Origin: GCA-2725625 sp964574215
Lineage (GTDB): Bacteria > Pseudomonadota > Alphaproteobacteria > Rhodospirillales > UBA2165
NCBI GenBank assembly: GCA_964574215.1
Contig: CAZNLR010000051.1
Coordinates: 1-33,474, forward strand
Length of the DNA: 33,474 nucleotides
Reading direction: 5' to 3'
Of the stretch, positions 1 to 8,987 are shown one piece after another. Both the position numbers and the translations under genes were made by a program. The notes under the pieces were generated by a model. The model saw nothing but the letters and a program-made list of their open reading frames with translations. It did no database searches and had not been told where the DNA came from. Position 1 is the first letter of the stretch. Each line of letters begins with the position of its first letter.

Positions 1-954
1 GCCGTCAAAGGCGTCATGGGCTACCTGCAGCGCCGGCATATCTTTGACAACCCCAACCCAAGGTCGAGTCATGTCAGACCGACCCTCAGGGGGGCCGGAT
101 TGGGACTGCTACCCGTTCTCCTCCTGGCCTGGGTCGTCATCGGCATTTACTTGGCCGCCCCCGAAGACACGGTACTGCAATCCGAATTGGGATGGGTGAT
201 CTTTGGCGCCTTAATCCTTGCCGCCGTTTCCTGGAGTGACGATTTAAGAGGGCTGCCGCCGGTCTTTCGTCTTTTGGCACAAATTGTATCCGCCGGGCTA
301 GTGCTCTGGATGTCGCCGGTGATGGCGCCATATTTTCAGGGGCTTTTGCCGCCGTGGCTTGACGTTGTCGCTGCGCTGATCATTTGGGTTTGGTTTATTA
401 ATTTATTCAATTTCATGGACGGCATCGACGGTATGTCGGGCGTCGAAACCGCCGGCGTCGGCTTGGGTTTGGCGGCGCTGGCCGCCACCGCCGCCGTTCC
501 CCAAACCATTGGCCTTTTCGGATTGGCCGCGGCAGCCGTCGCTATCGGATTTCTCAGATGGAATTGGCATCCCGCAAAAGTTTTTCTGGGCGATGTCGGC
601 AGCGTGCCCCTCGGCTTTCTGCTGGGCTGGTTGTTGTTGAAACTTGCGGCGGAAGGATTATGGGCAGCGGCAATAATTTTGCCGCTTTACTATATGCTCG
701 ATGCCACCATTACACTATTGAGACGGGCAGCCAGAAAAGAGAAAGTCTGGGAGGCGCACCGCAGCCACTATTACCAGCAAGCCGTTCAACGGGGTCTCGA
801 TCACAGCATGGTTTCAATCGCCGTGGCCATAAACAATCTGTTGTTAGTGGGGTTAGCGGTTTACTCGGTTCGTAATCCCTGGATTGCCTTAGGTGCGGCT
901 CTCGTCATAACCGTCGGTTTTCTCGGCTACTTTCGGGGCGGGAAGAAGGAATGA
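1..954 (+). CDS. Polyprenyl-phosphate HexNAc-1-phosphate transferase (WecA/WbpL-like), 5' truncated
   Basis: This is an integral membrane enzyme of the MraY/WecA family. It moves a sugar-1-phosphate from a UDP-sugar onto undecaprenyl phosphate, the first step of an O-antigen or capsule repeat. The reading frame is open to base 1 and the in-frame residues before the Met at 16 match the family, so the true start lies outside the window. Counting from the Met at 16, visible family motifs are SWSDD (about 72-76), FNFMDGIDG (131-139), FLGDVGSVP (190-198) and the cytoplasmic HRSHYYQ loop (about 246). Many hydrophobic segments lie between them. The stop overlaps the next start (ATGA), so the two are probably translationally coupled. 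Because a WbpM-type dehydratase lies downstream, I infer a QuiNAc/FucNAc-type donor (WbpL/WreU role) rather than GlcNAc. The family is certain; the donor is not. Confidence 0.9.
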   Translation, partial: AVKGVMGYLQRRHIFDNPNPRSSHVRPTLRGAGLGLLPVLLLAWVVIGIYLAAPEDTVLQSELGWVIFGALILAAVSWSDDLRGLPPVFRLLAQIVSAGLVLWMSPVMAPYFQGLLPPWLDVVAALIIWVWFINLFNFMDGIDGMSGVETAGVGLGLAALAATAAVPQTIGLFGLAAAAVAIGFLRWNWHPAKVFLGDVGSVPLGFLLGWLLLKLAAEGLWAAAIILPLYYMLDATITLLRRAARKEKVWEAHRSHYYQQAVQRGLDHSMVSIAVAINNLLLVGLAVYSVRNPWIALGAALVITVGFLGYFRGGKKE

Positions 955-2186
955 AAATCCTGTTTTTGACCGAGAACTTTCCGCCGGAAACCAATGCGGC
1001 GGCCACCCGCGTTTATGAACGAGCCTGCTATTGGGCGGCGTGGGGTCACGACGTCACGGTAATCACATGCGCGCCCAATTTCCCCCATGGAAAAATTTTT
1101 CCCGGCTACCGAAATTCATGGCGCCAAACAGAAAAAATGTCGGATATCAAAGTCGTCCGGGTAAAAACCTATATCGCCGCCAACCAAGGTGTATTGCGCC
1201 GCACCCTGGATTTCGTCAGTTTTGGCGTCATGGGCTATTTCGCCGGTCTCAAAAATCCCAAACCCGATATCGTCGCCGCCACCTCACCGCAATTTTTCGC
1301 CGCCGTCGCGGGCTGGATGATCGGCGCCTCCCGCCGCGTCCCCTTTGTCTTTGAATTGGGCGATCTTTGGCCGGCGTCTATTTCCGCCGTCGGCGCCATG
1401 AAAAAAGGCTGGGCCCTCGGTCTGGTGGAGAAATTCGAACTTTTTCTGTATCGGCGGGCAGCCCGAGTTGCGGCCCTGACCCGGGCCTTTAAGGATAACC
1501 TGATTAGCCGCAACATTGACGGAGAAAAGATCGATATTGTCCTCAACGGGGTCGACCTCCCCCGGTACAGCCCTCGGGATCGGGACAAAGAACTGGCCTC
1601 GGAATGGAATTTGGCGGACAAATTCGTGGTGGGCTACGTGGGCACCCACGGAATGGCCCACGGGCTGATGAACGTGCTTGAGACGGCTGAACGATTACAA
1701 GGAGAAGCGAATATCCGGATCATGTTGGCCGGGGCGGGGGCGGAACGGGAAAGGCTGGTTGAGGAGGCGGCCAGAAGGAAATTGGAGAATGTCGTCTTCC
1801 TGCCTCCCCAGCCGAAGGAAAACATGCCGTCGGTCTGGAGCCTGTGTGACGTTGCCTTGGTTCACCTAAGAAATTCCCCTGCTTTTGCCGAGGTGATTCC
1901 TTCCAAGATATTCGAGGCCATGGCCATGGGTTTGCCCATTCTGTTGACCTTGCCGGAGGGCGAAGCAAAATCCATTTTGGATGGACATAGGGCCGGGTTA
2001 TGGACACCGCCGGAAAATCCCGAAGCCCTGGCAGCGGCCATCAAGAAATTGGCGGAAGAGCCGGAACTGAGAAAAACGCTGGCCGCCGCGTCTCTGGCGG
2101 CCGCGCCGAACCATTCCCGGACCAAACAGGCGGAAGAAATGATCGCCGTTTTTGAAAAAGCTCTCGGGCGGAGAGCAATTAAATGA
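951..2186 (+). CDS. Family-4 glycosyltransferase, WbuB-like
   Basis: This is a GT-B fold glycosyltransferase of about 411 residues, likely cytoplasmic and membrane-associated. It should add the second sugar to the lipid-linked repeat. The N-terminus (ILFLTENFPPETNAAATR) is the typical Glyco_transf_4 start with the glycine-poor WbuB-type loop. A conserved FELGDLWPAS stretch lies near residue 135. The C-terminal nucleotide-sugar site shows the E-x7-E pattern in AEVIPSKIFEAMAMGLPI. It starts at the ATG overlapping the stop of the upstream transferase and ends with an ATGA overlap with the next gene, which makes it an internal member of a tight operon. Donor and acceptor cannot be read from the sequence. 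WbuB relatives use 6-deoxy-HexNAc donors, which fits the neighbouring genes. Confidence 0.88.
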   Translation: MKILFLTENFPPETNAAATRVYERACYWAAWGHDVTVITCAPNFPHGKIFPGYRNSWRQTEKMSDIKVVRVKTYIAANQGVLRRTLDFVSFGVMGYFAGLKNPKPDIVAATSPQFFAAVAGWMIGASRRVPFVFELGDLWPASISAVGAMKKGWALGLVEKFELFLYRRAARVAALTRAFKDNLISRNIDGEKIDIVLNGVDLPRYSPRDRDKELASEWNLADKFVVGYVGTHGMAHGLMNVLETAERLQGEANIRIMLAGAGAERERLVEEAARRKLENVVFLPPQPKENMPSVWSLCDVALVHLRNSPAFAEVIPSKIFEAMAMGLPILLTLPEGEAKSILDGHRAGLWTPPENPEALAAAIKKLAEEPELRKTLAAASLAAAPNHSRTKQAEEMIAVFEKALGRRAIK

Positions 2187-3139
2187 GCAAAGTCTTGATC
2201 ACCGGCGCCACCGGTTTTGTCGGGTCCGCCGTATGCGTGATGCTGAGGGAAAAGGGACATATGCTGTCGGGCACAACCCGAAACGCCGACATGCGCGCCG
2301 GATCCGGAAACGTTCCTCTTTACCATGTGCCGGATATCGGTCCCGGGACCGATTGGTCGCAGCCGGTCGCGGGCGCCGATGCCGTTGTCCATCTGGCCGC
2401 CCGGGTCCATGTGATGAAAGACAGGGCAGCCGACCCTCTAACCGCTTTTCGGCTCGTCAATACCGAGGGCACAAAACGTCTGGCCGAGGCGGCGGCGGCG
2501 GCGGGCGTAAAAAAATTCATTTACATCAGTACCACCAAAGTCATGGGTGAGCTCAGCGGCGACCGACCTTTCTCGGGAAAGGATGTACCGCAACCGGAAG
2601 ACGCCTACGGAATCTCCAAGTGGGAAGCCGAACAGATCGTTGGCGAAATCGGCCGGAATACCGGTATGGAAACGGTTATTCTTCGCCCGCCCCTGGTCTA
2701 CGGTCCGGGCGTCAAAGGTAATTTTCTAAGCCTTTTAAAGGCGTGCGACAGGCGATGGCCTTTGCCTTTGGGTAAAGTGACAAACCAACGCAGTCTTATT
2801 TATGTGGGTAATTTGGCGGCTGCTATTTTGGTTTGCCTCGACCAAAAAGGTGCCGCAGGCCGAACCTATTTCGTCAGCGACGACGGAGACGTTTCCACGC
2901 CGGATTTGATTCGTGAAATTTCCAGCGCCTTGGAACGGTCGCCCAATTTGATCAATTTACCGTTGGCGTGGCTAAAATTGGCCGGTCTAATGACCGGCAA
3001 GTCTGCTGCCGTGGAACGCTTGACGGGCTCCCTCACCGTTGACAGCGGACCAATTCGTACCGAACTCGGCTGGTCTCCCGCCCATTCGATGATGGAGGGG
3101 TTGAAAGTAACCGCCCGGTGGTACCGAAACGGAAAATAG
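2183..3139 (+). CDS. NAD-dependent sugar epimerase/4-reductase (SDR extended family)
   Basis: This is an extended short-chain dehydrogenase that acts on a nucleotide sugar. The Rossmann motif GATGFVG is at residues 8-14. The catalytic Ser/Thr stretch ISTTKVMGE begins near 115, and the YGISK motif supplies Tyr142 and Lys146. At 318 residues it is normal for UDP-sugar epimerases. Between a WbpL-like transferase and a WbpM-like dehydratase, the likely job is to reduce or epimerise UDP-4-keto-6-deoxy-GlcNAc, giving UDP-QuiNAc or UDP-FucNAc (WbpV/WreQ/WbpK roles). That role is inferred from context; a plain UDP-glucose/GlcNAc 4-epimerase is the alternative. The ATG overlaps the upstream stop, and an 87-bp gap separates it from the next gene. 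Confidence 0.87.
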   Translation: MSKVLITGATGFVGSAVCVMLREKGHMLSGTTRNADMRAGSGNVPLYHVPDIGPGTDWSQPVAGADAVVHLAARVHVMKDRAADPLTAFRLVNTEGTKRLAEAAAAAGVKKFIYISTTKVMGELSGDRPFSGKDVPQPEDAYGISKWEAEQIVGEIGRNTGMETVILRPPLVYGPGVKGNFLSLLKACDRRWPLPLGKVTNQRSLIYVGNLAAAILVCLDQKGAAGRTYFVSDDGDVSTPDLIREISSALERSPNLINLPLAWLKLAGLMTGKSAAVERLTGSLTVDSGPIRTELGWSPAHSMMEGLKVTARWYRNGK

Positions 3140-3226
3140 TTTGGTGAAAATCCTGTAGGCTGGTGTACGCGCTCGAATATGGTATTGTCTGGCCGATTCG
3201 CCTGGACCCGTTGAAATCTATAGAAA

Positions 3227-5134
3227 ATGTTTAATCGCGCAAATATAGCATTCATCCATGACGTCGTGATGGCGGCAGCCTCGTTCGCCGTGGCGATGTT
3301 TCTGAGGTTGGGTACGGATATCGAATTTTATCCAACCGATCAGTTGGTCTGGGGTACCTTGATATTCACGCTTGTGGCGGCGGTGGTCTTCCGATTTATG
3401 CGCATGTATAGAGGGGTTTGGCGCTATGCCTCCCTCAACGATCTTCTCAATATCACCAAATCCTCGACCCTCGTGGTTCTAATCTTCCTCGTACTGCTAT
3501 TCCAAATGACCCGTCTGGAGGATTTGCCGCGGTCGCTGCCCTTTATCAACTGGTTTGTTCTGATTGCTCTTTTGGGTGGGCCGCGTTTTGTCTACCGCCT
3601 GTTTAAAGACCGCCGCCTGGAATTCAAATTAGAGCAAAATGCCCATCAGAGAATCCCCGTTTTACTCGTCGGGGCGGGAGACAGTGCCGAATTGTTCATA
3701 CGGGACCTGGCGAGAAGCGAGTCAAATTACCGCGTTTCGGGCATTGTTTCAGGCACACCGAGCCGGGTAGGGCGCGATATTCACGGTATCGAAATTTTGG
3801 GCGCCATCGAAGATATTCCCGCCGTCGTCAAAACATTGGCGGACCGAAACGATCATCCGCAGCGGTTGGTCGTTACTTCGGAACGTATCGAGGGAAAACA
3901 AATCCGAATGTTGCTGGATACCGCTGATCAATTGGGCATGAGCCTGGCGCGCCTGCCCGCGCTGACCGAGTTTAAAAGCGGCCTCGATGATCAGGAAATG
4001 GCGGTTCGCCCGATTGATGTCGAAGACCTGCTGGGCCGGCCGCAAACCCCCCTCGACCGGGATGGGCTGGCCAGATTGGTCGGCGGTAAAAGCGTTCTGG
4101 TTACCGGCGCCGGCGGTAGTATCGGCAGTGAACTGGTACGCCAGATCGCGGCCTTGGAACCGTCGACAATAGTCCTTGTGGAGAATTCGGAGTACAATCT
4201 TTACGCCGCCGATATGGAGTTGTCGGAAAATCACCCTGACCTCCCCCGCCATTCCTTGATCGGCGATGTGCGTGACCGTGACCGTATTGACCGGATTTTC
4301 GCTGCCATGAAACCCAATTTAGTATTCCATGCCGCGGCGCTCAAACACGTGCCTATGGTGGAAGCCAACATTCTGGAAGGTTTGACGACCAATGTGACGG
4401 GTACGGTCAATGTCGCCGATGCCGCCCGTCAAGCCGGCGTGGAAACCTTTATTCAAATATCCACCGACAAGGCGGTCAATCCGACCAATATCATGGGCGC
4501 CTCCAAACGCATCGCCGAAAGCTATTGCCAGGCGCTTGACCTGGAAGGTAACGGCGGAACGACCCGTTTCGTTACCGTCAGGTTTGGCAATGTTTTAGGG
4601 TCAACCGGGTCGGTGGTGGAATTGTTCCGCCGTCAGATCAGCGAAGGCGGTCCGGTCACCGTAACAGACCCTGATATGAAACGATATTTTATGACCGTCC
4701 GTGAGGCCGTTGAACTGGTTATGGCGGCTGCGGCGCTCGGCGATGGCGCAGTTAAAAATCATGACGGAAAAATATTTGTTCTGGAAATGGGTGATCCGGT
4801 CCTGATCGATGATTTGGCCAAACAGATGATCAGACTCGCCGGCCTGGTCCCCAATGAAGATATTGACATTACCTACACCGGCCTCAGACCCGGCGAGAAA
4901 CTTTTTGAGGAAATATTTCACGGCGCAGAGGAATTGGTGCCGACCTCCCAAAGTGGATTGCTGCTGGCATCTCCCAGAACAAATAATCTGGAATCCGTTA
5001 CCGGGCAGATTAGCCGGTTGAAGTCGGCATTGGCCGAAGCGGATGAGGGTGCCGCCCGCGCCATCATACGGGAAATGGTGCCGGAATATGAGCCATCCTC
5101 AGTCCCCATGGATGCTGCTTCCGTGGCCGAATAA
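3227..5134 (+). CDS. Membrane-anchored nucleotide-sugar 4,6-dehydratase (WbpM/CapD/FlaA1 family)
   Basis: This 635-residue protein has several N-terminal membrane segments (about 10-115), then a first nucleotide-binding-like domain starting with VGAGDSAELF near 145. The catalytic SDR domain carries VTGAGGSIGSE near residue 292. In the active site the usual YxxxK is replaced by MGASK after STDKAVNPTN (about 411-429). This matches the Ser-Met-Lys triad known for the long WbpM/PglF dehydratases. These enzymes convert UDP-GlcNAc to UDP-4-keto-6-deoxy-GlcNAc at the inner membrane. The length is close to WbpM (about 665). The gene is 87 bp after the epimerase in the same direction and closes the visible polysaccharide cassette. 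The Shine-Dalgarno sequence before the ATG is weak. Alternative roles are a 5-epimerising dehydratase or a capsule CapD-like enzyme. Confidence 0.92.
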   Translation: MFNRANIAFIHDVVMAAASFAVAMFLRLGTDIEFYPTDQLVWGTLIFTLVAAVVFRFMRMYRGVWRYASLNDLLNITKSSTLVVLIFLVLLFQMTRLEDLPRSLPFINWFVLIALLGGPRFVYRLFKDRRLEFKLEQNAHQRIPVLLVGAGDSAELFIRDLARSESNYRVSGIVSGTPSRVGRDIHGIEILGAIEDIPAVVKTLADRNDHPQRLVVTSERIEGKQIRMLLDTADQLGMSLARLPALTEFKSGLDDQEMAVRPIDVEDLLGRPQTPLDRDGLARLVGGKSVLVTGAGGSIGSELVRQIAALEPSTIVLVENSEYNLYAADMELSENHPDLPRHSLIGDVRDRDRIDRIFAAMKPNLVFHAAALKHVPMVEANILEGLTTNVTGTVNVADAARQAGVETFIQISTDKAVNPTNIMGASKRIAESYCQALDLEGNGGTTRFVTVRFGNVLGSTGSVVELFRRQISEGGPVTVTDPDMKRYFMTVREAVELVMAAAALGDGAVKNHDGKIFVLEMGDPVLIDDLAKQMIRLAGLVPNEDIDITYTGLRPGEKLFEEIFHGAEELVPTSQSGLLLASPRTNNLESVTGQISRLKSALAEADEGAARAIIREMVPEYEPSSVPMDAASVAE

Positions 5135-5246
5135 ATCACCCGAAAAATTATTGTTTTCCGGCTGGCTCAAATGGGCGCTGTTTGCTATATGGGCTTCGCA
5201 ATCTGGTAACGCCTAACCCCATTTATTAACCGACAGGAACCTGCCG

Positions 5247-6818
5247 ATGTCCGAAACTATCCGCCGCGCCCTCATTTCCGTGTCAGACAAGACCGGCCTC
5301 GTGGATTTCGGCAAATATCTCGCCGATCACGGCGTCGAAATCCTGTCCACCGGAGGGTCGGCGAAGATGCTGGCGGACGCCGGCGTGCCGGTCAAAGAGG
5401 TGTCCGATCACACCGGTTTTCCGGAAATGATGGATGGCCGGGTGAAAACCTTGCATCCGAAAATCCACGGCGGATTGCTGGGACGCCGGGACAATCAGGA
5501 TGATCTGGCGACCATGGAAAGTCACGGCATCGACCCCATCGACCTGGTGGTGGTGAATCTTTATCCCTTCGAGGAGACGGTGGCGTCCGGTGCCGACTAC
5601 GAAACCTGTATCGAAAATATCGATATCGGCGGTCCGGCCATGATTCGTTCGGCAGCCAAGAATCATGTCAGCGTCACTGTAATCGTCGACACCGAGGATT
5701 ACGGCCAACTGGTCGAGGAAATGGCCGCCAACAAGGGCGGCACGACGTTGGCCTTCAGAAGGAAACTAGCCGCCAAGGCCTACCGGCGCACCGGCGCCTA
5801 TGATGCGGCCATCGGGTCCTGGTTCGCGGACTTCCAGGAGACGTCGTTCCCCGAGCGGATGGTGTTCGCCGGAACGCTAAAACAGGAGATGCGTTACGGC
5901 GAAAACCCACACCAGGCCGCCGCTTTTTATACCAATGGCGAGGTTCGTCCCGGGGTCGCCTCGGCGGAACAGCTGCAGGGCAAAGAACTGAGCTTCAATA
6001 ATTTGAACGACACCGACGCTGCCTTCGAATTGGTGGCCGAGTTCGATGAGACGGCCTGCGCCATTATCAAGCACGCCAATCCTTGCGGCGTCGCAGTCGG
6101 AAGAAATTTGACGGACGCCTATCAAAAGGCTCTGGCCTGCGATCCCGAAAGCGCTTTCGGTGGCATCATCGCCGTCAACCGCACCTTGGATGCGGCCACC
6201 GCCGAAGAGATCGCCAAGCTATTCGCCGAGGTGGTGATTGCGCCCGAGATCGATGACGCTGCCGAGGAAATATTTACGGCCAAAAAGAATTTGCGGGTGT
6301 TGGCGACGGGCGGTTTACCTGACACAACGCAGTCGAACATGACGGTCCGCTCTCTGGCCGGCGGATTTTTGCTACAGGGCCGGGATGCGTTGATCACGGA
6401 GGCTGATCTGAAAGTGGTGACGGAACGGGCGCCAACGGAAAAGGAACTGGCTGATCTCTGGTTTGCCTTCACCGTCTGCAAGCATGTCAAATCAAACGCC
6501 ATTATTTACGCCAAGGACGGCGTGACGGTGGGCATCGGCGCCGGCCAGATGAGCCGTGTCAATTCTTCCCGTATCGCCAGTTGGAAAGCCGAGGATGCCG
6601 CCAAAACGGCCGGCGAATCGCAAAGCCGGGCGATCGGTTCGGTGGTCGCCTCCGACGCCTTTTTCCCCTTTGCCGATGGCTTGTTGGCCGCTGCCGAAGC
6701 CGGTGTAACCGCGGTGATCCAGCCGGGTGGCTCGATCCGTGATGAAGAAGTCATCGCTGCCGCCAACGACCAAGGTCTTGCCATGGTCTTTACCGGAATG
6801 CGCCACTTCCGTCACTAA
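5247..6818 (+). CDS. purH: Bifunctional AICAR formyltransferase / IMP cyclohydrolase
   Basis: PurH catalyses the last two steps of de novo purine synthesis, formylating AICAR with 10-formyl-THF and then closing the ring to IMP in the cytosol. At 523 residues it is the standard length. The N-terminal MGS-like cyclohydrolase domain shows STGGSAKMLADAGV and the signature KTLHPKIHGGLLGRR near residues 69-83. The formyltransferase half shows RYGENPHQAA, FNNLNDTDAAFELV and the catalytic IKHANPCGVA stretch. The C-terminus carries GAGQMSRVNS, DAFFPFADG and the terminal MRHFRH. An AGGAA Shine-Dalgarno lies just before the ATG at 5247. A 112-bp gap from the dehydratase suggests its own promoter; a TATATG at about 5192 is a weak -10 candidate. 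Housekeeping gene, no visible defects. Confidence 0.98.
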   Translation: MSETIRRALISVSDKTGLVDFGKYLADHGVEILSTGGSAKMLADAGVPVKEVSDHTGFPEMMDGRVKTLHPKIHGGLLGRRDNQDDLATMESHGIDPIDLVVVNLYPFEETVASGADYETCIENIDIGGPAMIRSAAKNHVSVTVIVDTEDYGQLVEEMAANKGGTTLAFRRKLAAKAYRRTGAYDAAIGSWFADFQETSFPERMVFAGTLKQEMRYGENPHQAAAFYTNGEVRPGVASAEQLQGKELSFNNLNDTDAAFELVAEFDETACAIIKHANPCGVAVGRNLTDAYQKALACDPESAFGGIIAVNRTLDAATAEEIAKLFAEVVIAPEIDDAAEEIFTAKKNLRVLATGGLPDTTQSNMTVRSLAGGFLLQGRDALITEADLKVVTERAPTEKELADLWFAFTVCKHVKSNAIIYAKDGVTVGIGAGQMSRVNSSRIASWKAEDAAKTAGESQSRAIGSVVASDAFFPFADGLLAAAEAGVTAVIQPGGSIRDEEVIAAANDQGLAMVFTGMRHFRH

Positions 6819-6833
6819 GTCGTTCTAAAGATA

Positions 6834-6888
6834 GACTAATTATCCGAAATTCCGATCGCATAATATTTGACCAAATTAGTCGGTTTTT
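6834..6888 (+). terminator. Possible terminator after purH
   Basis: Arms GACTAATT (6834-6841) and AATTAGTC (6874-6881) are perfectly complementary and are followed by GGTTTTT. The stem is AT-rich and the loop is about 32 nt, so folding energy is modest. It sits 16 bp after the purH stop, where a terminator is expected. The rest of the 252-bp convergent gap (to 7070) is AT-rich and shows no ORF I can support. Confidence 0.35.
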
Positions 6889-7070
6889 CCCTAAAAACAC
6901 CTATATTTACACGATTTCTGTAGTTTATGGTCAATTTTAAGCTGTTTTTCGGCCTTGACTACGATTTAAAGCCTTTTTCTTACCGAAAATAGCCTTTAAC
7001 TCCTTAGAAAACGGCCTGAATAGGGGTAAAAATTACCCGATACGTACCAATAATCAGCTATATAAAAAAC

Positions 7071-7691
7071 TCAAAATTTTCGATTTTTGATGAGGTCTTC
7101 GCTCATGCGGGCCTGGCGCATGTACTGGCCGAGCAGGTGCATTAGGGATTGGTGGACGTCTTCAATGACGCCGTAATTATCGGCGGTGACGTGCAAATTG
7201 ACGCTGGCGGCCTCGGCGGTGCGGCCACCTTCGAAACCGGTCATTGATATGACTTCAATGCCTTGCTCCCGTGCCCACGTAGCGGCGCGCACGACATTCT
7301 CCGAATCGCCCGACGAAGATACCGTCATCACCACATCGCCTTTTTGCGCCACCAGACGCAGCTGATGAACAAACACCTCGTCATAGGAAATATCGTTGGC
7401 GATGGCGGTGATCACCTCCACATTGGTGGCGAGGGAATGGACATGGGGCAGCAAATCCGTATCCGTCGCCAATAGTTTACCGTGATCGCAGGCCAAATGA
7501 TTGGAAATGGCTGCCGATCCGCCATTGCCGCAGACATAGAGCGTACCGCCGGTCTCATAGGCTTTGACGAGTATGGCGGCGGCGGCGGCCAACTTGGTCC
7601 GGTCGACGCTGGCGCCCGCCTTGGCGTATTCCTCGAAATAGGCGTCGGAGTAAGCGCCGATTTCCGAATATTTATTGTCTGGAAAAGTCAT
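7071..7691 (-). CDS. SIS-domain phosphosugar isomerase, GmhA-like
   Basis: This is a single SIS-domain protein of about 206 residues, resembling sedoheptulose-7-phosphate isomerase. I chose the ATG at 7691 (MTFPDNKY) over an in-frame TTG at 7730, because a GGAG lies upstream of the ATG and the protein then has normal GmhA length. Visible features are CGNGGSAAISNHLACDH (phosphosugar loop), SSSGDSENVVRAA (second SIS loop) and IEDVHQSLMH, which holds the expected catalytic His. By eye, the Glu normally found in the HFAAEL motif of GmhA is Asp here (HLACDH). The reaction may therefore differ from heptose synthesis. It follows the MFS gene on the minus strand with a gap of about 40 bp, probably in the gdh operon. 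Certain as a SIS protein; GmhA activity is uncertain. Confidence 0.85.
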   Translation of the reverse strand: MTFPDNKYSEIGAYSDAYFEEYAKAGASVDRTKLAAAAAILVKAYETGGTLYVCGNGGSAAISNHLACDHGKLLATDTDLLPHVHSLATNVEVITAIANDISYDEVFVHQLRLVAQKGDVVMTVSSSGDSENVVRAATWAREQGIEVISMTGFEGGRTAEAASVNLHVTADNYGVIEDVHQSLMHLLGQYMRQARMSEDLIKNRKF

Positions 7692-7732
7692 GTCGGGTTT
7701 TTTACTCCGTCTCGCAGGAACTATCAACAAGG

Positions 7733-8986
7733 TTACCGGCGAGCATCGACCACCGGCACCAAAAGGATTCCGCCAACGACAAAAAACACCATGATGGTCG
7801 CCATCCCCGCCCGCTGGCTTTGGAACATATCGGTGGCCAGAGCCAGTAACGCCGGGCCCAGGAAGGCCGTCGCCTTGCCCGAAAAGGCATAAAGCCCGAA
7901 CATTTCAGTCCTTATTTCCGCCGGCGCCAGATGCGCCATCAGGGAACGGCTGGCGGCCTGGGCCGGTCCGACAAAAAATCCCAACGGAACGCCAAACACC
8001 CAGAACAATGTTTTGGAATCAATCAGCAGCAAGACAACGCCGAGCACACTTAACGCCACTAGGGCAATATAAATAACCCGCTTGGGACCCAGCGCATCAT
8101 CGACCCAGGCAAAAGCCGCAGCGCCGATCCCGGCCGTTACGTTGATGGCGATGCCGAACATGATCAGTTCGGTGAAGCTCATTCCGAAGGTGCCCACCGC
8201 GTAAATACCGCCGAAGGCGAAGAGCGTGTTGAGGCCGTCGGTATAGATCATCCGGGCCAACAGGTAGCGGGCGACCTGGCCGTATTGCCGCACCTGGCGG
8301 AGAGTTTTCAAAAGAGTGCCCAAACCGTTGGCGATGGCCGCACCGTAAGAAAGGTTGCGGGACGGGTTATCCGAGGTCCAGACAAACAAGGGTAGGGAAA
8401 AGATGCCAAACCATACCGCCACCAGAACCGGCGTCGCCCGGAGATGTTCCGCTGCCTCCTTGTCCAAACCAAACCACGGTGTTTCCGCCTGGGCGAATCC
8501 CACCAGGGTCAGTGCGAGGCATGACAGGCCGCCGGCGTAACCCAGCCCCCAGCCCCAGCCGGAAATCCGCCCGATCATTTCCCGGGGACTGATATCCGGC
8601 AGCATGGCGTTATAAAAAACCATGCCGGTTTCAAAGGCGAAATTTCCCACCGCCGCCAAAGTCAGCGCCAACAATACAAAGGACGCATCGGGACGGACCT
8701 GCCACAGGGCGGCGCTGGCCAAAATGGCGATTAAAGTGAACAAAGCGAGCCAGGGCTTCCGTCTGCCGCCGGCGTCCGCGATAGCCCCCAGGACCGGCGC
8801 CACCACGGCGACGGCAAAAGCCGACAGGCTCATGGCGTATCCCCATTGACTGGTGCCCGTAACCTCGTCCACCGCCACGCCCTTGGTGAAATAAGCGGCA
8901 AAGACAAAAGTAATCACCACCGTCGGGAAGGCGGAATTGGCCCAGTCGTAGAGCGCCCAGGCAATCAGTCCTCGCTTGTTCGTCAT
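7733..8986 (-). CDS. UMF1-type MFS transporter
   Basis: This is a multi-pass inner-membrane protein of about 417 residues with some 11-12 hydrophobic segments. The start at 8986 gives the family-typical N-terminus MTNKRGLIAWALYDWANSAF. Longer forms would run into the upstream gene. The ALYDWANSAFPTVV stretch is diagnostic for the UMF1 family, bacterial relatives of the yeast vacuolar Atg22 amino-acid exporter. Only one base separates its start from the glutamate dehydrogenase stop, so the two are co-transcribed. I infer a link with amino-acid or ammonium homeostasis, perhaps export of an amino acid. The substrate of bacterial UMF1 proteins is generally not known. Confidence 0.9.
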   Translation of the reverse strand: MTNKRGLIAWALYDWANSAFPTVVITFVFAAYFTKGVAVDEVTGTSQWGYAMSLSAFAVAVVAPVLGAIADAGGRRKPWLALFTLIAILASAALWQVRPDASFVLLALTLAAVGNFAFETGMVFYNAMLPDISPREMIGRISGWGWGLGYAGGLSCLALTLVGFAQAETPWFGLDKEAAEHLRATPVLVAVWFGIFSLPLFVWTSDNPSRNLSYGAAIANGLGTLLKTLRQVRQYGQVARYLLARMIYTDGLNTLFAFGGIYAVGTFGMSFTELIMFGIAINVTAGIGAAAFAWVDDALGPKRVIYIALVALSVLGVVLLLIDSKTLFWVFGVPLGFFVGPAQAASRSLMAHLAPAEIRTEMFGLYAFSGKATAFLGPALLALATDMFQSQRAGMATIMVFFVVGGILLVPVVDARR

Positions 8987-8987
8987 A

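Noticed and set aside
7050..7090. Terminator after the SIS gene on the minus strand
   Set aside because: A TCAAAA/TTTTGA stem overlapping the stop and a following T-run are present, but the stem is only six A/T-rich pairs and too weak to call.
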